Positions 1 to 9,751 are shown, numbered from the stretch's first letter. The stretch is 64,000 nt of DNA from Staphylococcus sp. ACRSN (GCF_022346615.1 NZ_JAKRNS010000013.1:29455-93454), one strand, 5' to 3'. Numbers and translations are program-made. Notes: generated by a model not told the origin, from the sequence alone.

Positions 1-1
1 T

Positions 2-781
2 AATTCAATTCCACTAATTGCTTCATCAATTATGAGTAAAAAAATTGCTGCAGGTGCAGATGCAATTGTTCTAGACGTGAAAACAGGTAACGGTGCTTTT
101 ATGAAGACATTAGAAGATGCAGAAGCATTGGCACGTGCAATGGTTAGCATTGGAAATAATGTTGGTAGAAATACAATGGCCATTATATCAGATATGGGTC
201 AACCTTTAGGCAATGCGATTGGTAATGCATTAGAAGTAAAAGAAGCAATCGAGACATTGCAAGGTAAAGGTCCAGATGATTTAACGGATTTAGTATTAAC
301 ATTAGGTTCTCAAATGGTTGTTGTTGGTGGTAAAGCACAAGATTTAGATGAGGCACGACAATTGCTTAAAGCTGCTATTAATGATGGTTCGGCATTAGAA
401 CGTTTTAAATTATTTATTGAAAATCAAGATGGTGACGGTTCAGTTGTAGACGATCTTACTAAATTGCCACAAGCACAGTATCAAATTGATTTTCCAGCTG
501 CTAAAGCAGGTGTTGTTACGGAAATCGTGGCAAATGAAGTTGGTGTTGCATCAATGATGCTTGGTGCTGGTCGACAAACGAAAGAGGACGAAATTGATTT
601 GAGCGTAGGTATCGTGTTGAATAAAAAAGTTGGCGACAAAGTTGAAGCTGGGGAATCATTATTAACAATTCACAGTAACCGTGAACAAGTAGATGAAGTC
701 ATTGAAAAATTAAACGAAAGTATCACAATAAGTGATAGTGGTGAAGCACCAACATTAATTCACAAAGTAATAACTGAATAG
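2..781 (+). CDS. pdp: Pyrimidine-nucleoside phosphorylase, C-terminal part (cut by window edge)
   Basis: Phosphorolysis of thymidine, deoxyuridine and uridine to base plus (deoxy)ribose 1-phosphate. The open frame continues through the left edge, so the N-terminal half is missing; about 259 residues are visible. The stretch [17 protein letters not shown] is the conserved substrate-site segment of the thymidine/pyrimidine phosphorylase family. The last 100 residues, with [12 protein letters not shown] and [17 protein letters not shown], form the lipoyl-like C-terminal PYNP domain. deoB follows within about 10 bases, which fits a nucleoside-catabolism operon: Pdp releases the 1-phosphate and DeoB converts it to the 5-phosphate. 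Confidence 0.95.
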   Translation, partial: NSIPLIASSIMSKKIAAGADAIVLDVKTGNGAFMKTLEDAEALARAMVSIGNNVGRNTMAIISDMGQPLGNAIGNALEVKEAIETLQGKGPDDLTDLVLTLGSQMVVVGGKAQDLDEARQLLKAAINDGSALERFKLFIENQDGDGSVVDDLTKLPQAQYQIDFPAAKAGVVTEIVANEVGVASMMLGAGRQTKEDEIDLSVGIVLNKKVGDKVEAGESLLTIHSNREQVDEVIEKLNESITISDSGEAPTLIHKVITE

Positions 782-792
782 GAGTGAAAAAT

Positions 793-1980
793 ATGACGAT
801 ACCATTTAAAAGAGTACATTTAATTGTAATGGATTCAGTCGGTATTGGTGAAGGTCCAGATGCAAAAGCATTTAATGATGAAGGTAGCCATACATTAAAA
901 CATACATTAGAAGACTTTGATCAAGTTTTACCTAATTTGCAAAATCTTGGTCTAGGTAATATTGAATCATTACCAGTAATTGATAAAGTTGAAAATCCAA
1001 AAGCTTTTTATACAAAAATGAGTGAAGCATCTGTTGGTAAAGATACAATGACTGGACATTGGGAAATTATGGGCTTAAATATTATGCAACCTTTTAAGGT
1101 ATATCCGGATGGTTTTCCAGAAGAACTTGTTTCAGAAATTGAAAAGTTAACTGGTCGTAAGGTAGTAGCGAATAGACCGGCATCAGGTACGCAAATCATT
1201 GATGAGTGGGGAGAACATCAAATGAAGACAGGCGATTTAATCGTTTATACTTCAGCAGATCCGGTTCTTCAAATTGCAGCACATGAAGATATTATTCCAT
1301 TAGAAGAACTATACGACATATGTGAAAAGGTACGTGAATTGACGAAAGACCCTAAATATCTTATCGGTAGAATTATCGCTCGTCCGTATATAGGGGAACC
1401 GGGCAAATTTAAAAGAACATCTAATCGACATGACTATGCTTTAAAACCATTTGGTCGTACAGTGATGAATGAGTTAAGTGATAGTGGTTATGATGTGATT
1501 GCACTTGGTAAGATAAATGATATCTATGATGGTGAAGGTGTAACAGAAGCGATACGTACCAAGGATAATATGGATGGCATGGATAAATTGATAGATACAG
1601 TCCAAAAAGAGTTTACTGGTTTGAGTTTCTTAAACTTAGTAGATTTTGATGCGTTATATGGGCACAGACGTGACAAACCAGGCTATGCACAAGCAATTAA
1701 AGATTTTGATGAGCGCTTACCTGAGTTAATGAAATATCTACGTGAAGATGACTTGGTCATTATTACGGCAGATCATGGTAATGATCCTACTGCAGAAGGG
1801 ACAGACCATACGAGAGAATATATACCAGTATTGATGTATAGTCCTAAATTCCAAGAAGGACATGAATTATCTATTGATGATACATTTAGTTCGATCGGTG
1901 CTACAATTGCTGATAACTTTGGAGTAGCATTGCCGAAATTTGGTAAAAGTTACTTAAAAGAAATGGGCGTCGAAAAATGA
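793..1980 (+). CDS. deoB: Phosphopentomutase DeoB
   Basis: Interconverts (deoxy)ribose 1-phosphate and 5-phosphate in the cytosol; an alkaline-phosphatase-superfamily metalloenzyme using Mn. At 395 residues it is full length. Metal and active-site motifs are visible: D14 in [10 protein letters not shown]85 in [10 protein letters not shown] (the phosphorylated threonine of the family), and ITADHGNDP with GTDHTREY near the C-terminus. I chose ATG at 793 because AGGAGTG at 780-786 lies correctly before it; a GTG at 784 sits inside that ribosome binding site. The stop overlaps the next gene by four bases (ATGA). Confidence 0.96.
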   Translation: MTIPFKRVHLIVMDSVGIGEGPDAKAFNDEGSHTLKHTLEDFDQVLPNLQNLGLGNIESLPVIDKVENPKAFYTKMSEASVGKDTMTGHWEIMGLNIMQPFKVYPDGFPEELVSEIEKLTGRKVVANRPASGTQIIDEWGEHQMKTGDLIVYTSADPVLQIAAHEDIIPLEELYDICEKVRELTKDPKYLIGRIIARPYIGEPGKFKRTSNRHDYALKPFGRTVMNELSDSGYDVIALGKINDIYDGEGVTEAIRTKDNMDGMDKLIDTVQKEFTGLSFLNLVDFDALYGHRRDKPGYAQAIKDFDERLPELMKYLREDDLVIITADHGNDPTAEGTDHTREYIPVLMYSPKFQEGHELSIDDTFSSIGATIADNFGVALPKFGKSYLKEMGVEK

Positions 1981-2330
1981 AACGAATAATAAGTATTGTG
2001 TTTGGATTGGTATTTTCATTTGCTGGTGTATTACACTTTAAAAATGAAGAAAATTTTAGACGAATTGTACCATCTTACTTACCATTTAAAAAAACAGCAG
2101 TTCTAGTAACAGGTGTAATTGAATGTGTATTCGGTATATTATTGTTGATTAAACAACCTACAAATGGCTTGAAAAATGCAATTACTGCATTTTTATTAGC
2201 AGTATTTCCTGCCAATATTTATATGGCTCGAAAAAAATTACCATTAGGAGATAAACCATTATCGCCATGGGCATTATATTTACGCCTACCGATGCAATTT
2301 TTATTAATTTCTATAATACGCAAGCTATAA
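1977..2330 (+). CDS. DoxX-family membrane protein
   Basis: A 117-residue hydrophobic protein with about four predicted membrane segments: residues ~3-20, ~38-57, ~65-83 and ~95-112. The [19 protein letters not shown] stretch between the first two is typical of small DoxX-like proteins. The biochemical role of this branch is not known. Its start overlaps the deoB stop (ATGA), so translation is probably coupled and it belongs to the pdp-deoB transcript, which ends at the hairpin directly after it. The family call is fairly sure; a link to nucleoside metabolism is inferred only from position. Confidence 0.8.
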   Translation: MKRIISIVFGLVFSFAGVLHFKNEENFRRIVPSYLPFKKTAVLVTGVIECVFGILLLIKQPTNGLKNAITAFLLAVFPANIYMARKKLPLGDKPLSPWALYLRLPMQFLLISIIRKL

Positions 2331-2357
2331 ATTTTACTGTATTAAAAAATTATATTT

Positions 2358-2400
2358 AAAAGGTATGTCTCGCTTATAAAGTCGAGACATACCTTTTTTA
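2358..2400 (+). terminator. Intrinsic terminator of the pdp-deoB-doxX transcript
   Basis: The 15-base arms AAAAGGTATGTCTCG (2358-2372) and CGAGACATACCTTTT (2383-2397) pair perfectly around a 10-base loop and run into T residues. The leading A-tract means it could also work on the minus strand. Confidence 0.92.
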
Positions 2401-2404
2401 CTGT

Positions 2405-2790
2405 CCATTGGATAGAGCTCAGTTCATAATAGATTAACTCTCTATTATATTTAAAATGCAACTATTTTGAACGTGCATGTTTGTATGCGAGATGATGTGA
2501 AATTATAGTCTCTCACTCATAATCCCCTGGACGTGGCTATAATATAAAATTGGTACGATAGGCTTATTAATTAAGTTTTATATTATTTTAATGTGAAACT
2601 ATAATTAGTTGAGAAGTAATTTGTCGAAATTCTTGAAAAGCAATGGTAGTCGAAGAAAAAGATGGTAACCTAATTAATTAACCCTACACAATACGAAGTA
2701 TTGTACATAAAAAAGCCAGTAAATGAAAATGCATTTACTGACAATGTATTTAGGATTTATAACCTAGAACTATCTAGGTGGATTTAATAT
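2405..2790. repeat. Degenerate intergenic repeat, copy 1 (between convergent doxX and luxS)
   Basis: This gene-free stretch resembles 11720-12150 in the same order and orientation. Shared blocks include a GATTAACTCTC-type hairpin near 2418-2452, an ATTTAAAATG...ATTTTGAACGTG block near 2450-2485, an ACTCATAATCCCC-type block near 2515, GCTTATTAATTA near 2562, and a right end with CGAAGTATTGTA (2694-2705), AAAAAGCCAGTAAATG and CATTTACTG. No reading frame is conserved. Overall identity is moderate by eye, but the last ~60 bases are close to identical between copies. Confidence 0.65.
2709..2741 (-). terminator. Probable luxS terminator inside the repeat
   Basis: Read on the minus strand, CAGTAAATG and CATTTACTG (plus-strand 2717-2725 and 2732-2740) form a hairpin. 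It is followed by GC and a run of six T (the plus-strand AAAAAA just before GCCAGTAAATG). It lies downstream of luxS in the correct orientation. Confidence 0.75.
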
Positions 2791-2829
2791 TATTCAGCTT
2801 ATATAAAATGATTTTAGATTAGGCTGAAA

Positions 2830-3300
2830 CTATTTGTTTTCACCATAAATATCATGCCACTCTGAACGCTTATCTAAAAATGCTTGTGCAATTTCTTTTG
2901 CACCTTCTAATGAGTGGCTTGCAGCCCAACCGCACTGTACTTCATTGCATGCTGGAACTTCTGTCGCATTTAGAACGTCTTTAATTGTTAATTCAATAAT
3001 ATTTAGTACGTCATTGTAATCATCGTGATTTATGAATGAAACATAAAATCCAGTTTGGCAACCCATTGGGCTTAAATCAACAACTTTATCAGAATGATTT
3101 CTAATATTTTCAGCCATTAAATGCTCTAGTGAATGCAAACCAGGCATTTCCATATGTGCTTTATTCGGTTGTTTGAAACGAATATCATATTTATGAATGA
3201 CATCTCCGTTTTCGCCTTCCATTTTTCCTGCAAGTCTTACAAAAGGTGCTTCAACAATTGTATGATCTAAATTAAAACTTTCAACATTCATTTTTGGCAT
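2830..3300 (-). CDS. luxS: S-ribosylhomocysteine lyase LuxS
   Basis: Cleaves S-ribosylhomocysteine to homocysteine and DPD, the precursor of autoinducer-2, in the activated methyl cycle. At 156 residues it is the family's usual length. The metal site is visible: H56 and H60 in the HSLEH motif and C123 in EVQCGW. The catalytic cysteine is C81 in PMGCQTGFY. The C81-C123 spacing of 42 equals that of the Bacillus enzyme. A strong AGGAGGA site precedes ATG. It is a single gene facing doxX convergently. Confidence 0.97.
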   Translation of the reverse strand: MPKMNVESFNLDHTIVEAPFVRLAGKMEGENGDVIHKYDIRFKQPNKAHMEMPGLHSLEHLMAENIRNHSDKVVDLSPMGCQTGFYVSFINHDDYNDVLNIIELTIKDVLNATEVPACNEVQCGWAASHSLEGAKEIAQAFLDKRSEWHDIYGENK

Positions 3301-3573
3301 TATGCTTCCTCCTAAAATCTTAATAAAGTAATTGTAACAAGATGAACTTGCTTTTACAATTTGTTAAATGTGGTATAAGCACTAATACAAAAGTAAAAAT
3401 TTTTTAAATTTCAGAAAATTAATGACAGAATACAACAAAGCCGATAAAATAAGTAATAATTAAAAGTGTTTTGTACACTTGATTTGATTATTTAAATGAT
3501 TTGGTATTGTATTTAATTTCTTGAAATTTTTGCAATAACTATTTTTAGTAATGTGGAAAGTAGGGTTTCAGCA

Positions 3574-4758
3574 ATGGAAAATAAACAAAATATTTTAGAT
3601 TATATAGAAAACGAAAAAAATAAATATATTGAATTGAGTCATCAAATACACCAAAGGCCTGAGTTGGGAAATGAAGAAATATTTGCTTCCAGAATTTTAA
3701 TTGAACAATTAAATAGACATAATTTTGAAGTGGAAACTGATTTGGCTGGCCATGCGACAGGTTTTATTGCTAAATATGATTCTATGAAACCTGGACCTAC
3801 TATAGGTTATTTAGCAGAATATGATGCTTTACCGGGATTAGGGCATGCTTGTGGTCATAATATTATTGGTACAGCAAGTGTGTTAGCAGGTATATCGTTA
3901 AAACAAGTCATCGATAAAACTGGTGGAAAGGTTATTGTACTTGGTTGTCCGGCAGAAGAAGGTGGAGAAAATGGAAGTGCAAAAGCTTCATACGTAAAAG
4001 AAGGTATTATCGATGAATTAGATATTGCATTGATGGTCCATCCTGGAAATGAAACATATCGAACGATTAATACGCTTGCGGTAGATGTTTTAGATATTAA
4101 ATTTTACGGTAAAAGTACCCATGCATCAGAAAATGCAGATGAAGCTCGAAATGCATTAGATGCAATGATTTCATATTTTAATGGTGTATCACAACTTAGG
4201 CAACATATTAAAAAAAGTCAACGTGTGCATGGTGTGATTTTAGATGGTGGCAAAGCAGCCAATATAATTCCCGACTTTACTCATGCTAGATTCTATACAA
4301 GGGCAACGACAAGAAAAGAACTAGATGTATTGACTGAAAGAGTAGGACAAATTGCGAGAGGTGCAGCGATTCAAACTGGTTGTGATTATGAATTTGGACC
4401 AATCCAAAATGGCGTAAATGAATTTGTAAAAACTTCTAAATTAGATGACTTATTTGCAAAGTATGCAACAGAAATAGGTGAAGCAGTTATTGATGATGAC
4501 TTTGGATATGGCTCAACGGATACGGGAAATGTAAGCCATGTTGTACCGACAATTCATCCTCATATCAAAATAGGCTCAAGAAATTTAGTAGGGCACACAC
4601 ATCGTTTTAGAGAAGCAGCAGGAAGTACACATGGTGATCAGGCCTTGATAAGAGGGGCGAAAATTTTATCTTTAATGGGCTTAGAATTAATACAAAACCA
4701 AGATTTGTTTAAAGAAATCATTGAACAACATCAATTTATAAAGGAGCACAAGAAATGA
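3574..4758 (+). CDS. M20-family amidohydrolase (M20D, AbgB/aminoacylase-like)
   Basis: A zinc-dependent peptidase/amidohydrolase of 394 residues, predicted to hydrolyse an amide bond in a small molecule such as an N-acyl amino acid, aminobenzoyl-glutamate-like compound or dipeptide. The substrate is not known. Metal-site motifs are present: GHACGHN (H91, C93, H95), the general-base pair in CPAEEGGENG (E128-E129), H156 in VHPGNE, and the late histidine in GSTHGDQ. The cysteine between the histidines is typical of M20D enzymes. ATG 3574 has TAGGG eight bases upstream; an in-frame GTG at 3553 has no better site. The stop overlaps the ATP-grasp gene by four bases, so a synthetase and a hydrolase are co-translated. 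Confidence 0.85.
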   Translation: MENKQNILDYIENEKNKYIELSHQIHQRPELGNEEIFASRILIEQLNRHNFEVETDLAGHATGFIAKYDSMKPGPTIGYLAEYDALPGLGHACGHNIIGTASVLAGISLKQVIDKTGGKVIVLGCPAEEGGENGSAKASYVKEGIIDELDIALMVHPGNETYRTINTLAVDVLDIKFYGKSTHASENADEARNALDAMISYFNGVSQLRQHIKKSQRVHGVILDGGKAANIIPDFTHARFYTRATTRKELDVLTERVGQIARGAAIQTGCDYEFGPIQNGVNEFVKTSKLDDLFAKYATEIGEAVIDDDFGYGSTDTGNVSHVVPTIHPHIKIGSRNLVGHTHRFREAAGSTHGDQALIRGAKILSLMGLELIQNQDLFKEIIEQHQFIKEHKK

Positions 4759-5951
4759 CAAGACAAAGTTCTCTAAGACCTAAAATGACACTTAGTGATC
4801 TTTATGATTCAAATATAGTATATACATCTCGACCATCATATATATCAAATCCATGGTTAGAACCAGAAGAACATCAATCTAATTTTTTAACGGGAAGAGA
4901 ATTATTGATTGCGAATCAAATGCCTGTAATTGTCCATGAAGCGAGCGTTACAGAAAAATTAGCGCAATTATTTCGATTAATAGGTAAAGACATGCCTAAA
5001 AACATATATCAATTTAATGATAAAACGAGTTATGAACAATTATTAACGACCTTAGCGCAAGATCTTGATAAAAAAATATATTTTCAATATATACATGATG
5101 AATCCATTTTAAATAAAGACTACTACGCTTTAAATAAAGATACTTTTATTTCGTTAAATAATAAGTCTCGGATACCAGAATGGACTAATAATAAATATTT
5201 GCCAAAAAGAGAAGTGGTTAATATAGAGGACTTTGAACAAGCAATTCAACATTGGGCATTTCCATTTGTACTGAAACCCGGAGACGATTTGCCTACAGCA
5301 GGTGGCTACGGAGTCATGATTTGTTATGATGAATTGGATTTAAAAAAAGCATCTGAACGAATCGAAAAAGCGAAGTATGAAACAGACACCATCATAATTG
5401 AACAAAAAGTTGAAGCTGTTGCGAACTATTGTGTACAATTTGCATATACTCCGAAATTAGGTGTTCAGTATATTGGGACATCACAACAACTTACGGATAA
5501 ATATGGTCATTATAATGGGAATCTGAATGTCCAAAATGTGCCATCCAAAGTAATACAAGCTGGTAAAGAAATTATGGAAATTGGAGTAGCACAAGGTTAT
5601 TATGGTGTTGCAGGTTTTGATTTGTTAGAAGATAAACATGGAGATATTTTCGCAATTGATTTGAATTTCAGACAAAATGGCTCAACAAGTATGTTATTAC
5701 TTGAGCCTGTACTAACACAAGGTTTCCACAAATTTTATAGCTATCAATCACTAGGAGATAATGACCATTTTTTTAATACGATTGTTAAATATATAAAACA
5801 AGGTGTGTTATTTCCACTATCTTATTATGATGGGAATTGGTATGAAACAGAAAATGTACAATCGAGATTTGGTTGCATTTGGCATGGTGATTCACAACAG
5901 CAAATTGAAAAAATAGAATTACAGTTCTTGAAAGATTTAAATAAAGTATAA
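4755..5951 (+). CDS. Uncharacterised ATP-grasp ligase
   Basis: 398 residues with an ATP-grasp fold in the C-terminal two thirds. FVLKPG (K174) and the glycine loop GGYG (183-186) would bind ATP phosphates. The hinge strand IIIEQ (212-216) contacts the base. D289 and the DLNFRQN signature (302-308) are Mg ligands. Such enzymes activate a carboxylate as acyl phosphate and join it to an amine or thiol. The N-terminal ~150 residues (pre-ATP-grasp region) match nothing I recognise, so the substrate is open. Coupled by ATGA overlap to the upstream M20 hydrolase and closed by a strong terminator, it forms a two-gene operon. It is not D-Ala-D-Ala ligase, which is a separate gene at 48165. Confidence 0.8.
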   Translation: MTRQSSLRPKMTLSDLYDSNIVYTSRPSYISNPWLEPEEHQSNFLTGRELLIANQMPVIVHEASVTEKLAQLFRLIGKDMPKNIYQFNDKTSYEQLLTTLAQDLDKKIYFQYIHDESILNKDYYALNKDTFISLNNKSRIPEWTNNKYLPKREVVNIEDFEQAIQHWAFPFVLKPGDDLPTAGGYGVMICYDELDLKKASERIEKAKYETDTIIIEQKVEAVANYCVQFAYTPKLGVQYIGTSQQLTDKYGHYNGNLNVQNVPSKVIQAGKEIMEIGVAQGYYGVAGFDLLEDKHGDIFAIDLNFRQNGSTSMLLLEPVLTQGFHKFYSYQSLGDNDHFFNTIVKYIKQGVLFPLSYYDGNWYETENVQSRFGCIWHGDSQQQIEKIELQFLKDLNKV

Positions 5952-5981
5952 GTATGAGATAATAAGAATAAGTTGTGCATT

Positions 5982-6016
5982 AAAACTACAGTTGATTGTA
6001 ATCAACTGTAGTTTTA
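5982..6016 (+). terminator. Terminator of the amidohydrolase/ATP-grasp operon
   Basis: Fifteen-base perfect arms AAAACTACAGTTGAT (5982-5996) and ATCAACTGTAGTTTT (6001-6015) around a TGTA loop. Confidence 0.9.
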
Positions 6017-6094
6017 TAGTGTTTGACTGTTGGCATTCAGTCATTTATATTTTGGCTAGAATGTAATTATTTAAAACGGATTGAAGGTGTTGCT

Positions 6095-6760
6095 ATGTCA
6101 TATAAAGAAAGTTCATTCTATGAAGATATATTAGTAAATGAATGTTTTTATGTTGCTACAAAGTCAAAAGAATTAGTGAGATATGAAGTGTTAGGTGAAA
6201 ATCGAGTTTGTTTATGGACAGATAAAACATTAGCACAACCATTTTTAGATTCGAAAAATATTGAATTTGATAAGGTTAAAAAAATTGATGTAGATAGATT
6301 TGTCACATATGAACTAGATAATATTTTCACTGAAGGCGATCAGGTTTTAGTAAATTCTTCAAGTAAGTCGGATGGAGAACTTGTAGATGTTATTAAAGTT
6401 AGTGATGAAGTGATGTCTGATTTAGACAGTATTCGCTTGAAAGAATTTGCTAAGGATGTGGCAAAAGATGATGCAGTATTTGGTCTAACTTCTAAAGATA
6501 GTAAACAATTCACTTTAATTAGTGATGAAGAAAACAAAAGACCTCATATTATGCCAGTTTGGAGTATAAAGAATAGAGCCGAAAAAGTACGTCGTGAAGA
6601 TTTTGAATCCTTGGAGTTAATTGAAGTCGAAGGAGCAGTATTCAATGAATGGCTTGATACATTAAGAGATGACGACAAAGCAGTAGCAATTGATTTGAAG
6701 CCAGGTGTGGTTGGAACTGTTGTACCAGCTCAAAAAGTAATTGATCAACTTACAGTATAA
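6095..6760 (+). CDS. DUF2750-type protein of unknown function
   Basis: A 221-residue acidic cytosolic protein without membrane segments. The C-terminal part carries the DUF2750 pattern: PHIMPVWSIKNRAEKVRRED, then FNEWLDTLRDD and an AIDLKPG...VVPAQKVIDQL ending. The N-terminal half (ECFYVATKSKELVRYEV...CLWTDKTLAQPF) repeats the same kind of motif, suggesting an internal duplication. ATG 6095 is preferred because GAAGGTG lies 6-12 bases before it; the frame is open back to 6023 but without a good site. It is monocistronic between two terminators. No function is known to me. Confidence 0.75.
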   Translation: MSYKESSFYEDILVNECFYVATKSKELVRYEVLGENRVCLWTDKTLAQPFLDSKNIEFDKVKKIDVDRFVTYELDNIFTEGDQVLVNSSSKSDGELVDVIKVSDEVMSDLDSIRLKEFAKDVAKDDAVFGLTSKDSKQFTLISDEENKRPHIMPVWSIKNRAEKVRREDFESLELIEVEGAVFNEWLDTLRDDDKAVAIDLKPGVVGTVVPAQKVIDQLTV

Positions 6761-6810
6761 TGCTAATGCTTAGTTGTTAAAATTTATTGTCTTATATAAT
6801 TATTTATTTA

Positions 6811-6867
6811 AAAAGGTCAGCTAAAGTATGCATTCTGGATAGTTTCAGAATCTTTAGCTGGCCTTTT
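6811..6867. terminator. Bidirectional terminator between the DUF2750 gene and coaW
   Basis: Arms AAAAGGTCAGCTAAAG (6811-6826) and CTTTAGCTGGCCTTTT (6852-6867) pair with one G-U pair around a 25-base loop that itself contains an ATTCT/AGAAT pairing. A-tract and T-tract flanks serve both converging genes. Confidence 0.88.
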
Positions 6868-6886
6868 ACTTACATTGTATTTTGTA

Positions 6887-7684
6887 TTATAAATGAATCG
6901 CACCAAGTGCACCTGAAAATGCGCCATTTTCAATATAATAAGGTTTAAAGCCACGAAGTACGGTGTAATCTTCAATGACGTGTCTCAATAACTGATTGTT
7001 TATAAATGTAGATCCAATATAAGCTACATGTTCAGTATTGTGCTCTCTTGCTACAGTTATCGCCATTGTTGTAATTGCTTCACCAACTACTCCTATTACA
7101 GAAGAGAGCTTGTCAGCATTAGTAAAAGTTTTATCTAAATTATGCAATACGTTTCCAAAATTTGCCGCAGTTAAATCACCAGGAATAGGGGGCTCTGTGT
7201 CCTTATAGATATGTTTGACTTTTAAGTCAATGATATCCCTATCACCTTTCTGTGCTGTATCCGTAAGTGTTTGATAATCAGCGATTCCTGTTAACAAATA
7301 ACCTAATCCTTGTATCATACCACCACCAGTTCCGACACCGCCTACACGTTTTTGAGTGTCTCCGTCAAAAAAGTGAATCGAAGTTCCAGTACCGACATTT
7401 GCAAATATGTAATTATCTATTTGATGGCCTTGTTCTTTTAATAAAATATCTAAACCAGCTGCTGAAGCATCAAACTCTACAAATAATTGCGAATCACAAT
7501 TAAGTTGCTTTTGAATTGTAGCTGCTTGGCCCCCAGTTAAACTAATACTTTCAACATCTGTTTGATTTAACCATTCTATAACCTGGTCAATTTCAGTTGA
7601 TAACTTTGTTTCGTATTTACGTTCTTCACCGTTATCTTGGACAATTTTTATTAATGTGCCACCCGCATCAATACCTATTTTCAT
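6887..7684 (-). CDS. coaW: Type II pantothenate kinase CoaW
   Basis: Phosphorylates pantothenate, the first step of coenzyme A synthesis. Staphylococci use the type II enzyme, which is not feedback-inhibited by CoA. At 265 residues it is full length. The ASKHA-fold nucleotide loop [13 protein letters not shown] opens the protein, and [13 protein letters not shown] and [17 protein letters not shown] are the other conserved nucleotide and substrate segments. I start at ATG 7684, which has a GGGGGAA site. A TTG at 7699 would add five residues (MGEFN) that are really the ribosome binding site. Transcribed alone toward the DUF2750 gene. Confidence 0.95.
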   Translation of the reverse strand: MKIGIDAGGTLIKIVQDNGEERKYETKLSTEIDQVIEWLNQTDVESISLTGGQAATIQKQLNCDSQLFVEFDASAAGLDILLKEQGHQIDNYIFANVGTGTSIHFFDGDTQKRVGGVGTGGGMIQGLGYLLTGIADYQTLTDTAQKGDRDIIDLKVKHIYKDTEPPIPGDLTAANFGNVLHNLDKTFTNADKLSSVIGVVGEAITTMAITVAREHNTEHVAYIGSTFINNQLLRHVIEDYTVLRGFKPYYIENGAFSGALGAIHL

Positions 7685-7774
7685 GTTGAATTCCCCCAAA
7701 TAATTTTCATTCTTTCTTATAGTATAATAAAATATAAGAAAATCAAATATGAAAATAAAGGGAGAGACTTATTT

Positions 7775-8143
7775 ATGTTGCAATTGAGTCCATACATTAT
7801 TGTGGATGATGTAGAACAGGCTTTAGCTTTTTATAAGACTGCTTTTGGTGGGGAAATTAAAATTTTAAATCAAACTACTGAGCAAATATTACATGCTGAA
7901 TTACATATTAGTAACACGGTCGTACTACATGTTTCTAGCAATTATGGCAAAGCTACTAGTAATGAAAATACAAATATTATTTTGACATTTGATAACCTTG
8001 ATGAACAATCTAGCGCTTATGAAGCACTCAGTGTAAATGGTGAGCCTCATATGCCATTAAAAAAAACGTTCTTTAATGCAATGCATGGACAAGTGAAAGA
8101 TCAATTTCAAGTGAATTGGTTAATGAATTGTTTCTTATCTTAA
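7775..8143 (+). CDS. VOC-superfamily (PhnB/glyoxalase-like) protein
   Basis: 122 residues with the start of a vicinal-oxygen-chelate fold: LSPYIIVDDVEQALAFYKTAFGG is the classic first strand-helix unit of PhnB-like proteins, followed by LHAELHISNTVVLHVS. Members include metal-dependent glyoxalases, dioxygenases and resistance proteins, so the specific reaction cannot be read from sequence. A GGGAGAGA site precedes ATG. It is divergent from coaW across a ~90-base shared promoter region. Confidence 0.8.
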   Translation: MLQLSPYIIVDDVEQALAFYKTAFGGEIKILNQTTEQILHAELHISNTVVLHVSSNYGKATSNENTNIILTFDNLDEQSSAYEALSVNGEPHMPLKKTFFNAMHGQVKDQFQVNWLMNCFLS

Positions 8144-8219
8144 ATTAAAAGATTAATTATTATAAAATAGTGGTATGTTTTTGATAGATATATATAACAG
8201 TTTAAATAGGGGATTAAAT

Positions 8220-9080
8220 ATGTTTACTAAACAGCAATTTGAAGATATTACAGTACAAACTTATGAAGAGAAGTATAAACAAGCGCTCTACGACTTTGAG
8301 TTGAGTGAAAGACAACAAATTTATTCATCATTGCCTAAAGAAGTTTTAGATGGTGCATTAATTGATGAGGATAGAATTGCAAATATTGCATTGAACGAAT
8401 CAGGGGAAGTGGTAGGTTTTTTCGTGTTGCATCAATATTACCAACATGAAGGTTATGAGACACCTAATCAAGTCGTTTATGTTCGTTCCTTATCAATTAA
8501 TGAAAAGTTTCAAGGTTGCGGCTATGGTACTAAAATGATGATGTATTTACCACAATATGTCCAAATTTTATTTCCAAACTTTAATCATTTGTATTTAGTA
8601 GTAGATGCAGAAAACAAAGGTGCTTGGAATGTATATGAACGAGCTGGATTTATGCATGCTGCGACAAAAGAGGAAGGTCCAATAGGGAAAGAACGACTTT
8701 ATTACCTAGATTTAGATTCTAAGTATGTTTCATCTTTAAAATTACAAACAAGTACGGACGAAACACCTTATAACATTCATATTGTTGATTTATTAAAAGA
8801 TGGAGAAAAGGTTGGTTTTGTAGCTATAGAAAAGCATGAAAGTCGTATGAATATTTCATCTATAGAAGTAAATGAATCGGAACGACATAATGGTATTGCA
8901 GAAAGCGCATTGCGTCAACTTTCAACATATATTAGAAAACATTTTAAAGATGTTGCGGTTGTTACCATCACGTTATATGGTGAACATAATGAATTAAAAA
9001 CACTATGTACTAATAGTAATTTTGTTGAAATTGAAAGTGCAGATGATTTTATTACTTTTGAAAAATATATAAATTATTAA
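8220..9080 (+). CDS. GNAT-family N-acetyltransferase with two GNAT-like halves
   Basis: 286 residues. The first ~165 form a GNAT domain: VVYVRSLSINEKFQGCGYG gives the beta-4 strand and the acetyl-CoA loop (QGCGYG), and VVDAENKGAWNVYERAGF is the conserved motif B end. The second half looks like a degenerate second GNAT unit, with ISSIEVNESERHNGIAESALRQL carrying a reduced R-x-x-G-x-A loop. The acceptor is unknown. ATG 8220 has AGGGG upstream; the open frame extends to 8175 with no site. It is transcribed in the same direction as the VOC gene, 76 bases after it. Confidence 0.85.
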   Translation: MFTKQQFEDITVQTYEEKYKQALYDFELSERQQIYSSLPKEVLDGALIDEDRIANIALNESGEVVGFFVLHQYYQHEGYETPNQVVYVRSLSINEKFQGCGYGTKMMMYLPQYVQILFPNFNHLYLVVDAENKGAWNVYERAGFMHAATKEEGPIGKERLYYLDLDSKYVSSLKLQTSTDETPYNIHIVDLLKDGEKVGFVAIEKHESRMNISSIEVNESERHNGIAESALRQLSTYIRKHFKDVAVVTITLYGEHNELKTLCTNSNFVEIESADDFITFEKYINY

Positions 9081-9190
9081 TAGCGATTGCGAAATCAAGC
9101 ATTGTCATTTATAATTTACATTTGTTATTATTACTTAAGAAAACTTAGTACTGATTTGGATAAATGCCTTTGAAAGGAAGAATATATAAT

Positions 9191-9751
9191 ATGAGAATTC
9201 AAGAATATACAAAAGAAATGGTTGATGAGAAATCATTTATCGACATGGCTTACACGTTATTACACGAAAAAGGCGACACAATGAATTTATATGATATCAT
9301 TGATGAATTTAAAGCACTTGGTCATTATGAGGATAATGAAATTGAGGATAGAATTGTACAATTCTATACTGATTTAAACACAGATGGTCGTTTCTTGAAT
9401 ATTGGAGAAAATATTTGGGGATTACGTGACTGGTATTCAGTAGATGATATAGAAGAAAAAATTGCACCAACGATTCAAAAATTTGATATTTTAGATGACG
9501 ATGATGAAGAAGACAAAACATTGAAATTACTTGGCGAAGATGAAGCGGATGACGATGATGATATTCCAGCTGAAACTGATGATCAAGAAACTTTAAATGA
9601 TCCAGAAGATCCAGAAGAAGAAGAAGTGGACGAAGAAATTGAAGAATCTGATATTGTTATTGATGAAGATGACGAAGATTTAGATGACGAAGATTTAGAT
9701 GATGAAGAAGACGAAGATGAATATGAGGAAGACGAAAACACGGAAAATTAA
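9191..9751 (+). CDS. rpoE: DNA-directed RNA polymerase delta subunit RpoE
   Basis: The delta subunit of Gram-positive RNA polymerase. It increases specificity and recycling of the polymerase and affects initiation at promoters sensitive to initiating-NTP levels. The 186-residue protein has the folded N-terminal HARE-type domain (~1-95, with [20 protein letters not shown] and [18 protein letters not shown]) and a highly acidic disordered tail, from ~105 to the end, nearly all D and E. ATG 9191 follows GAAAGGAAG; an upstream in-frame start at 9164 lacks a site. It lies immediately before pyrG, as in Bacillus. Confidence 0.96.
   Translation: MRIQEYTKEMVDEKSFIDMAYTLLHEKGDTMNLYDIIDEFKALGHYEDNEIEDRIVQFYTDLNTDGRFLNIGENIWGLRDWYSVDDIEEKIAPTIQKFDILDDDDEEDKTLKLLGEDEADDDDDIPAETDDQETLNDPEDPEEEEVDEEIEESDIVIDEDDEDLDDEDLDDEEDEDEYEEDENTEN

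Noticed and set aside
2405..2790. STAR element or CRISPR-like repeat
   Set aside because: STAR elements carry short GC-rich direct repeats; these copies are AT-rich with dispersed similarity and no regular period.
3301..3573. SAM or T-box riboswitch between luxS and the amidohydrolase
   Set aside because: No conserved riboswitch core sequence or terminator hairpin is present; the stretch is simply AT-rich.
4755..5951. Second D-Ala-D-Ala ligase
   Set aside because: It lacks the Ddl substrate motifs ([16 protein letters not shown]) seen in the true ddl at 48165.
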